Positions 57,915 through 64,000 of a DNA stretch of 64,000 nt are shown here, piece by piece; positions within the stretch are counted from its first letter, which is position 1; the number at the start of each line of letters is the position of its first letter. The translations under genes and the position numbers were made by a program. Below the pieces are notes generated by a model that was given only the letters and a program-made list of their open reading frames with translations, was not told the DNA's origin and searched no databases. The stretch is taken from contig JAKCPI010011580.1 in NCBI GenBank assembly GCA_023213315.1, positions 1-64,000 on the forward strand, in the 5' to 3' direction. Source of the stretch: Euborellia annulipes (Eukaryota > Arthropoda > Insecta > Dermaptera > Anisolabididae).

Positions 57915-60812
57915 CATTCCACTCACACTCCCCAATTCAACAGTCTGCTAGGTTTAGATTTGAATAACCGTTGTATATATATTTCTATTGTGGGTTCGGT
58001 TCTATTTAAGCCATCTGGTTCCAAATGCTAATAAAATCATCGGATGTGTCCGACCGGAGTTTGGTAAGGAGGTGTTTTTTTTTTTTTTTTTTTAGGGTTT
58101 TTTTTAGTTGGTTTTTTTGTTGGGGGAATTATTATATATGATTATTAAATGGTCATCGTCAAAGTCTTATGTGGCCTGAGTTGCCGAAAAGACGGTGTGG
58201 ATGTGTGTGTGAGTGTGAACGTGAATCGGAAAAAAAAATGTCTGTTAAAAATAAAAAAGACAGTGTGGGGGAAAAAGTATTAGACCCAGTATGACTTAAT
58301 TAATTTGATGAACGACGTTAGCTATCCCAAATATTTAAAATTATAGAATGAGAAGGAAAAACGTTAATGTATTTTCTTCAAATCATGTAATATAAGCAGC
58401 AAATAGTTCGATATAACATAAAAAGATGGTTTTTCATACAGTATATGTGCTATTTTTTTTTCTCTCATCAGAGTTATAAGAGATCTATCTGGTTTTAGAA
58501 TTAGGACTAAATGTTAAAAAAAATTGAAGAAACTTGGTCAAGTTAAAGAAATGTCCGCAAACATGAAATTTTCAAAATTCTTTATCCATCAAAATCTAAA
58601 AAAATCCAATTTGTCTATAGTAATTAGAATACATTTATTTCTAGTGGTGAAAATATTCCAAAACTCTCGTTACTCCCTTTAGACAACAAAATGCTTATTT
58701 TTATAGTAATTTTATTTAAAATCACCTGCTGTCGTGTATCTCTTAATGATCCGCTATTTTCAACAACAAAATTGGCTAGTTGACATTTACGTTCCGGGCT
58801 CATTTGAGATGAAATTCGTTTTTTGGCTCTTGTTTCCGACATTGAATTACGTTCCATTAACCGTTGTAATTGTAAGTCTTCCTCACTAGAAAATAATAAA
58901 TAATAATTATATTAATATTTGATATATGCAAAAGTTCTAAACATTTCTTAATAGAGAAGAAAAACTGCTTTAAAGCACTTTGAGAATATTTTGTATTTTT
59001 TATGAATTCTAGCAATTATTTGACATCTCTCAGTTTTTTCCAAATAGAAATTTTTTTATAAGGGGATTGCAATTGTTTCGAAAATGTTATTATATAATGT
59101 GATGAAGATAGGGGCAGCCTGGTGGATATTATTGAGAAGGGTGAATAAATAAATCCAGAGCTGGTATTCAGGCAAATTTATTCGGATATAATCCGAGTAA
59201 ATTCGAATATATATTTTATTTATATTATATTTATTCGAATAAATCCGAATAAATTTATTCGGATATAATCCGAATAAATTTGCCTGAATACCAGCTCTGG
59301 ATTTATTTATTCACCCTTCTCAATTAATATATAATGTTTGTATTTGTATTGAATATTATTTTTTATTCAATAGGATTCGGACCAAGAGGTTCAATTAAAA
59401 GTCAAAAACTTTTGACTGATATTGTGCAAAAGGTTCCTGAGCTTCATCTAATAATTTTTATATATATATATAATTAATTGTCAATCCTCTGTCCAAAAAA
59501 GCATTATCAGAATTATAATATCTAAAGATTGAGGTTGTAGAACAACATACAGAGAAATGTATGAATATAATAACGTTGAAACATGTCATATAGCTAGCTA
59601 CTAAGAAGGCCTTAGGGGGCGATGCTCCCTGCATAGGCGCAAGCCCGGCACAGTCGGGCTTATTTATTTATTTATAATGAAAGAATAATGGTTTAATATT
59701 TTGTGAATTTACCAAGTCACTACAATAACTTTATGTAAAAATTGAAGAAGCGCTCCAGTTTCATATAACAGAGGAACATCCATGATAATAAAAGGATATC
59801 CTTGGAAGAAATACTTTAAAGCCTCCCAAATCATCCATCGGTGGATTTCCGGATGAGTTATTTCATTTAATTTTCGTCTTTTCTCGGTATCCTCAAAGAT
59901 GATTTCGCCAAGACGTTGCCGATCTAATTGTCCATCGGTGGAAAAGATCGATTCTCCAAACTCTTTTCGTAAACGATGCCAAGCACGACGACCAGGTTCT
60001 ACAACTAAAATAATGGGTAAAATTAATAATCTATTATATTTACATTGCACTTGCTTTTGTTATATATTTTGTTATTATTTAGAGTTAAGGTCTGGAGCCA
60101 ATATTCCCAAGAGTTTTCGCCATTCCTGGATTTTGAGTGTACGGGCATACACCTCCATTCCTATCTCAATGGAATGATCATCTATGAATTGGTATAATGG
60201 ATCATCGAATCATTCAAAAGAACGAAAAGTAGTCTGTTGAACATCCAGTAACCTTGGTCTTATAGGAATACCGGTCAGTCATCGTGACTCGTGCTTATCT
60301 ACTCCAAGGTGAGCCCATCTTTTTATTTTCTATTTTCTCTTTGCTTATTAAAACTAAACTTAGACCTATTATTAAAATAAGTTTCTCCAATAATCCATCA
60401 TCCGTCCAATATCTGGTCACTTTAAATATGAATATAAAACCTATACTTTTACTTATTCCTATCATGTTCTTACATACAATTCATACTTAAAATCTAGAGG
60501 ATCTAGATATATTTTAATTCGAATGTAAAAAAATGATTTGAATCTGGTTACTCATTCCTCATACTAAGATAATAAGTAAAAATTATAAAAAATTCTGAAG
60601 AGATATTTTCACAAACATTTATGAAGGGTATTAATTTAAAAATAAGCAAAACAATAAATATACGGTATGATGTGAATAGTAAAGAGAAGGAAATTGTTAC
60701 CCTTTCTTGCAACTATGTCAGCATCGATGACTGGAACTCCCATTTCGTTAATCATTTTGGCGACGGTGCTTTTGCCTGTGGCAATTCCTCCAGTTAAACC
60801 CACGATGAACAT
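57355..60812 (-). CDS. DCAKD: Dephospho-CoA kinase (DCAKD/CoaE family), complete 4-exon gene
   Basis: Phosphorylates the 3'-hydroxyl of dephospho-CoA with ATP, the last step of CoA synthesis. Coding exons on the minus strand are 60812-60701, 60004-59713, 58885-58726 and 57513-57355 (with TAG). Joining them leaves one frame of 240 codons; animal DCAKD proteins are about 230. Visible features: P-loop GGIATGKS at residues 8-15, the DAD motif at 30-32, [10 protein letters not shown] at about 86-95, [11 protein letters not shown] at 110-120, the Arg-rich RLMERNS segment at 143-149 and a conserved NSG near 178-180. Residues about 207-226 are hydrophobic, as in animal DCAKD, and may be a membrane anchor. 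ATG 60812 was chosen because the family starts M-F-x-V-G-L-T-G-G there. Introns 2 and 3 hold repeats. Splice joins are inferred from GT/AG sites and family alignment by eye. Confidence 0.93.
57584..57710 (+). pseudogene. Coding-like fragment, weakly Psq-type HTH, fused to a SINE
   Basis: Open 42-codon stretch starting M-V-R-N-K-S and ending QARQYGA, inside DCAKD intron 3 and antisense to it, 70 bases from exon 4. Composition is richer in G/C than the flanks. The order W-x(4)-M-x(2)-L-x-E-A-I-E followed by A-R-Q-Y-G loosely recalls a Pipsqueak-type helix-turn-helix, but the middle is about six residues too long. It stops being protein-like where the SINE B box begins (about 57711). It may be a captured exon piece or chance. 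Confidence 0.2.
57711..58255 (+). mobile_element. SINE-1 copy interrupted by an inverted SINE fragment and G/T runs
   Basis: Forward B box GGGTTCGGATCCC at about 57711-57723, body to 57835, then a break, with the SINE tail resuming at 58140-58255. Between them are long G and T runs and a diverged reversed SINE-1 piece (57895-58075). Homopolymers here may hide assembly errors. It lies in DCAKD intron 3. Confidence 0.6.
58726..58885 (-). CDS. DCAKD: DCAKD coding exon 3
   Basis: Encodes residues 135-188. Acceptor TTTCTAG has AG at 58887-58886. The donor is CAGCAG|GTGATT with GT at 58725-58724 (phase 0); position +3 to +6 of this donor is weak, but the frame and family match end here. Contains [17 protein letters not shown], the basic substrate/ATP-closing segment, and the helix leading to VVENSGSL. 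Confidence 0.9.
59132..59323. mobile_element. Palindromic MITE in DCAKD intron 2, possible PIF/Harbinger type
   Basis: 192 bp, with long inverted arms beginning TTGAGAAGGGTGAATAAAT. Flanked by TTA on both sides (59129-59131; 59324-59326). The interior repeats ATTCGGATATAATCCGAATA. A 3-bp TTA target suggests PIF/Harbinger, but the short duplication could be chance. Confidence 0.6.
59713..60004 (-). CDS. DCAKD: DCAKD coding exon 2
   Basis: Encodes residues 38-134 and two bases of Cys135. Acceptor TTTTAG has AG at 60006-60005; donor TTG|GTAAAT has GT at 59712-59711 (phase 2). It contains the family's VVEPG, THPEI and MDVPLLYE blocks. The split Cys codon (TG|T) is restored exactly by exon 3, which supports both junctions. 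Confidence 0.92.
60701..60812 (-). CDS. DCAKD: DCAKD coding exon 1 (P-loop)
   Basis: Encodes residues 1-37 plus the first base of codon 38. It carries the ATP-binding P-loop and the DAD motif. The donor is AAGG|GTAACA with GT at 60700-60699 (phase 1). An in-frame upstream extension exists but has no ATG. Eleven bases before the ATG there is a pyrimidine-rich acceptor (AG at 60825-60824), so the 5' UTR is probably spliced and its first exon lies further right. Confidence 0.92.
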
Positions 60813-60823
60813 TTCACTCTGTC

Positions 60824-61115
60824 CTATTAACAAATATACTCAATAAAAAAAAAATTATACAACGTAAATTATTTTATTTTAAATTTATTCATTAAAAAAA
60901 AATGATGGTCACTGTCAAAAAATCATCGCATGAAGATAGAGTATAATTATAAAATATTGTTGCTAATATCAGTCCAGGTAATTTACATTACTTTTGATCC
61001 CTTTCCCTGCTTTTGATTTCATTTAAAATAAATACTAGTACCCTAGTACCCTGGTACTTATCAAGAACTTTTAAAAGAATATCATGTTTGGTAGTAGGGT
61101 AGTAGTTTATTCCCT
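60824..61115. promoter_or_regulatory. Upstream region of DCAKD
   Basis: Between the DCAKD exon 1 acceptor and a hAT-type MITE. AT-rich, with CTAGTACCCTAGTACCCTGG near 61034. If the 5' UTR is spliced, the promoter lies further right, possibly near the plus-strand exon cluster from 61.7 kb. Confidence 0.2.
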
Positions 61116-61123
61116 GGTAGGTA

Positions 61124-61388
61124 CAGGGGCGGATTAAAGGGGGGAGGGGCGGTAGGGCGATCGCCCCCTCCCCCCGAGAAGAAATTCAAAATGTTATAAA
61201 AACTAGTAATCTAAAGAAATAATGATTTCCGCTCTTTAATTTCAATTGAATTTGTTACCAATCAATTTAAATAAATAGGAAAGGGGTCTAAATGGTCATA
61301 GATGCCGACAAAACCCTTAAATAAAAAAAAAATAAAAAAAAAACCGCCCCCCCCCCCCCCCCGACAAAATTGCATTAATCCGCCCCTG
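61124..61388. mobile_element. hAT-type MITE, 265 bp, CAGGGGCGGATTAA ends
   Basis: Starts CAGGGGCGGATTAA and ends TTAATCCGCCCCTG. GGTAGGTA is repeated at 61116-61123 and 61389-61396. The interior holds a fragment with the shared SINE domain (GGTCTAAATGGTCATAGATG). A related degraded copy is at about 51490-51890. Confidence 0.8.
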
Positions 61389-61396
61389 GGTAGGTA

Positions 61397-61740
61397 GGTA
61401 GGTGAGTAGCAGGGACCAGGATTTGAACCAACCAAATACCCATTGTTAGTGACATGAAATAAAAATGTTATTTAACTAAAAAAAAAAAATTATTTAAATA
61501 ATAAACTTAATTAATATTTTATTTATATTAAACCTTTTATTGTAAATGAATTTCAAAAACTTTTAAATCAACAAGTTATTGAACCAACCTTTAGACATTC
61601 GGCTGATTTAAATAAAAATTATTTCTTTCTTTTATTTAAAAAAGCGATATATATTTTATTTAAATACTAAAGTAAATAAATATTTAATATTTTATTTGAA
61701 ATTAATAAAAAAAATGTTTTGATTTTTTAGGTATATTTTA
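61397..61740. other. AT-rich stretch without gene
   Basis: TTATTGAACCAAC occurs at 61576-61588 and again at 61745-61757, suggesting a short duplicated segment of about 170 bp. Nothing else supported. Confidence 0.35.
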
Positions 61741-61867
61741 TCAAGTTATTGAACCAACTTTTATAAGAGAACTCGCCTCTGATTTCCAAGTCTATGCGTG
61801 TCTGTGTGTGTGTGTGTGCATCTCATCGCCTGTCAAGTTCAGCTAACATTTATCTCAATTTTATAAG
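61741..61867 (+). other. Candidate exon with TG repeat
   Basis: Acceptor GATTTTTTAG before 61741, donor TATAAG|GTATTT at 61868. Contains a short TG microsatellite. First of several plus-strand exon-like blocks that run out of the right side of the window; divergent from DCAKD. Confidence 0.25.
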
Positions 61868-62659
61868 GTATTTATTATTTAATTTGCATTTCTTTCTCTT
61901 TTTTTGTTTTAATTAGATATTTTCTACTAATTTAATTGTAAATTAAATTTCATTGCCACTTAAAATATATAGAGATTATCGTTGAATGTCATTTGCTCAA
62001 ATTGGTTATGATTCTATCTTATTTTCTCTTTTATTTCGTATTTTCGACTTTTTAAAGTTATTCCCTATTTCATTAATATATTTAAAATGGTTTAAGTGAT
62101 TTATTAAATAATAAATTTTGATCTTTTACTATTATTTTCATCTTTTGTCAAATGGGTGCATTCCCTTTACATGGACTGATTATAAAAATTCATCTTTTTT
62201 TTTTTTAATTATTTATTTTAAATTTAGATTTGGAACAATCACCCCTCGTTTTAGATTTCATGACTTAGATTTTTTTAATTTTTATTAATTAATTTTATTA
62301 TTATAGGCCTATACACCTGTATAAATAGTTCTATTTGAATCTTGATCTTCACTTGAATATGAAACTTAAAAATTAGATATTGTATATATACATATATGTT
62401 TAGGCCATTTCATTTAAATGATTATTACTTTAATTTTAGACTTACCAAGATCTACTCCAGGTTGACTGCTCTTCTAAAAGAGAATTTGACATTCATTATT
62501 TATTTCATATCAGAATGAATTAAAAGAAAATTCAATAATATTAGAAAAGAAAGAATTTTTTATGGATGACTTTTGTCTACTTGACTATTTGTATGAAATA
62601 TAAATGAACAAAATTTAACATTAAATTATTATAATACTGTATTTTCTTTTAAATTTCAG

Positions 62660-63005
62660 AAGCTCGGGTTTCACTTCAAATCTAAGCGCTACTTCTCACC
62701 CTCTACAAGGCCCAAGTTCAGTCATGTCTCGACTGATGGTTCTCACCTTTTGAAGGGACGTCGAATGACTATCTAGTAGTAAAAAGATCCTCAGCCGAAC
62801 TAAAATATATCATTTCACCCAATGATATGCCCGAAACACAAGAGGGGCATCATCCCTTCATTACTAAGCCAACGACTAGTAGTAGAACACGTCAAGTCTT
62901 CTTTTGGTCCTATGACTTATCGTTATTTGGAACAAACTAGCTGCAATAGTCATCATAAGTCTTTGGACTTTATGCATCCATTCAAAAAAAGATGTAATCA
63001 GAAGT
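62660..63005 (+). other. Candidate exon or conserved block; right boundary unclear
   Basis: Acceptor TTAAATTTCAG before 62660. G/C-richer than the flanks through about 63040. Two short open stretches exist (about 30 codons from 62661; 61 codons from 62822), neither recognisable. No strong donor could be chosen. Confidence 0.28.
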
Positions 63006-63198
63006 GACTACGTCTCATTAGATTTGTTGAAACTCCAGCGAGATTTTTTATTCAAAAAATAAAATTAGGTATCTATTATATCTATTAATTTTATTCTATT
63101 ATTCTGATATTAAATAAATAAAATTTAATTTTAGATTTGATTATGAATCATCTGAGATGGTTTAACTTTGAGTGAGAACAAAATGACATCCAATCATC

Positions 63199-63207
<9 letters not shown>

Positions 63208-63242
<35 letters not shown>
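63208..63242. repeat. Poly-A plus (TA)n microsatellite
   Basis: A-run followed by TA repeat at 63199-63242; a second TA repeat at 63356-63375. Other microsatellites: (TA)n at 26399-26420, 46738-46787 and 57796-57832. Confidence 0.8.
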
Positions 63243-63247
<5 letters not shown>

Positions 63248-63497
63248 ATATCTATTTAATATTATATATCTTTGTTCTTTTCTTAGTTAATTTATTTTTT
63301 GGAAACGTTAGATTAAATGATTGTATAAATGAGATATAGTTATTGAGTATGGATAATATATATATATATATATATTTGCATATTGACTTGATATTATCGA
63401 ATATAAATTCACTAATCACAAATTAAAACTAATTTTTTTTAACTATCTCTTTTTATTTGATTATAGAGATTAATTTTTGTTCTTTTTTTGATTTCAG

Positions 63498-63568
63498 AAT
63501 TCCTTACCAGAAGCTTCTTGTTGTTAATGCAGCCAGATGAACTCAACCATATTTATATTTCCTATTTG
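63498..63568 (+). other. Candidate exon (71 nt)
   Basis: Acceptor TTTGATTTCAG before 63498 and donor TATTTG|GTGAGC at 63569. Separated by 122 bases from the next exon-like block. Frames not continuous; likely UTR or non-coding. Confidence 0.35.
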
Positions 63569-63690
63569 GTGAGCTTAATATTTGAATCACTTTATTTTAC
63601 CAATATTATTAGTAAGAAAGATGGTGAAAAACTCAAAGAAGAAATGTCAAATTTTTGTAAATAATTTTGTATTATTATCCCTTGTTATAG

Positions 63691-63823
63691 ATTTTCGCTC
63701 CCGACTTGAAGATGACTGCACTCCCCACCACTCCATTCAGAGCGCTTAAAGTCAGGCTCGGACTTTAGAAATTCGCATTTCGGTTCAGCAGCAACATCTC
63801 AATCTCTCCTTTCTCTTCCTCAG
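63691..63823 (+). other. Candidate exon (133 nt)
   Basis: Acceptor CCCTTGTTATAG before 63691 and strong donor CTCAG|GTAAAT at 63824. G/C-richer, CT-rich 3' half. The only ATG-started frame is 19 codons long, so a 5' UTR or non-coding exon is likely. The main part of this transcript would lie beyond the window. Confidence 0.4.
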
Positions 63824-64000
63824 GTAAATAAACATTATTCAATATTCATCCCTTGTCAATTAATAATTAAATATGCCAAGTGGGATGGAGGGAGTTAAAA
63901 AACATTGAATTATATACATTTCTATTTAATTTTCACCAAACATCACAGGATTTTGTTTTTAACCCTTATCTAATAGAAAAAAACAACTTGTCATTTAATA

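Noticed and set aside
60813..60833. Longer N-terminus for DCAKD (MLIGQSE-)
   Set aside because: The extension would start at TTG. The family starts at the downstream ATG and an acceptor lies within the extension.

Overview
The window is eukaryotic. Coding information is sparse and split by introns, the DNA is very AT-rich, and most of the sequence is interspersed repeats: tRNA-derived SINEs, short inverted-repeat DNA elements, long palindromes, A/T tracts and microsatellites. Two recognisable genes, the family relationships and the repeat style suggest an arthropod with a repeat-rich genome, possibly a crustacean such as a copepod. The taxon is inferred and not proved.

Two protein-coding loci can be supported. 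The first is a complete dephospho-CoA kinase (DCAKD-type) gene on the minus strand at 57355-60812. Its four coding exons join in phase to a 240-residue protein with a P-loop at the start and a hydrophobic C-terminal segment. It performs the last step of coenzyme A synthesis. The second is a minus-strand first coding exon at 49567-49990. It encodes a signal peptide and an NtA (agrin N-terminal, laminin-binding type) domain and ends at a clean phase-1 donor. The rest of that gene lies beyond a long intron and was not found.

Layout. 1-10 kb: repeats plus a run of plus-strand exon-like blocks with good splice signals and very short introns (best at 6348-7286, including a duplicated exon), probably a non-coding or untranslated transcript. 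10-40 kb: mostly repeats, including many copies of a 0.65-0.7 kb hairpin-ended element (called family A here), SINEs, and long palindromes that carry a GATGA-stem-CGAAACG motif. 40-43 kb: a repeat-poor stretch with a candidate promoter/first exon and second exon on the plus strand. 43-57 kb: repeats again, containing the NtA exon and two large SINE-bearing inverted repeats. 57-61 kb: the DCAKD gene, with repeats in its introns. 61-64 kb: AT-rich, with several plus-strand exon-like blocks leaving the window at the right edge.

The most interesting material is the repeat biology. First, the hairpin motif recurs at about 18 places, mostly in or beside long palindromes; one insertion has a 14-bp target duplication and a paralogous empty site, which suggests target-primed insertion of a possibly ribozyme-bearing retroelement. 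Second, family A has unlike hairpins at its two ends, a central microsatellite and one tail-to-head copy, as expected for a Helitron/HINE-like element. Third, SINEs with different heads share one 3' domain. Fourth, several short hAT-type elements have exact 8-bp target duplications.
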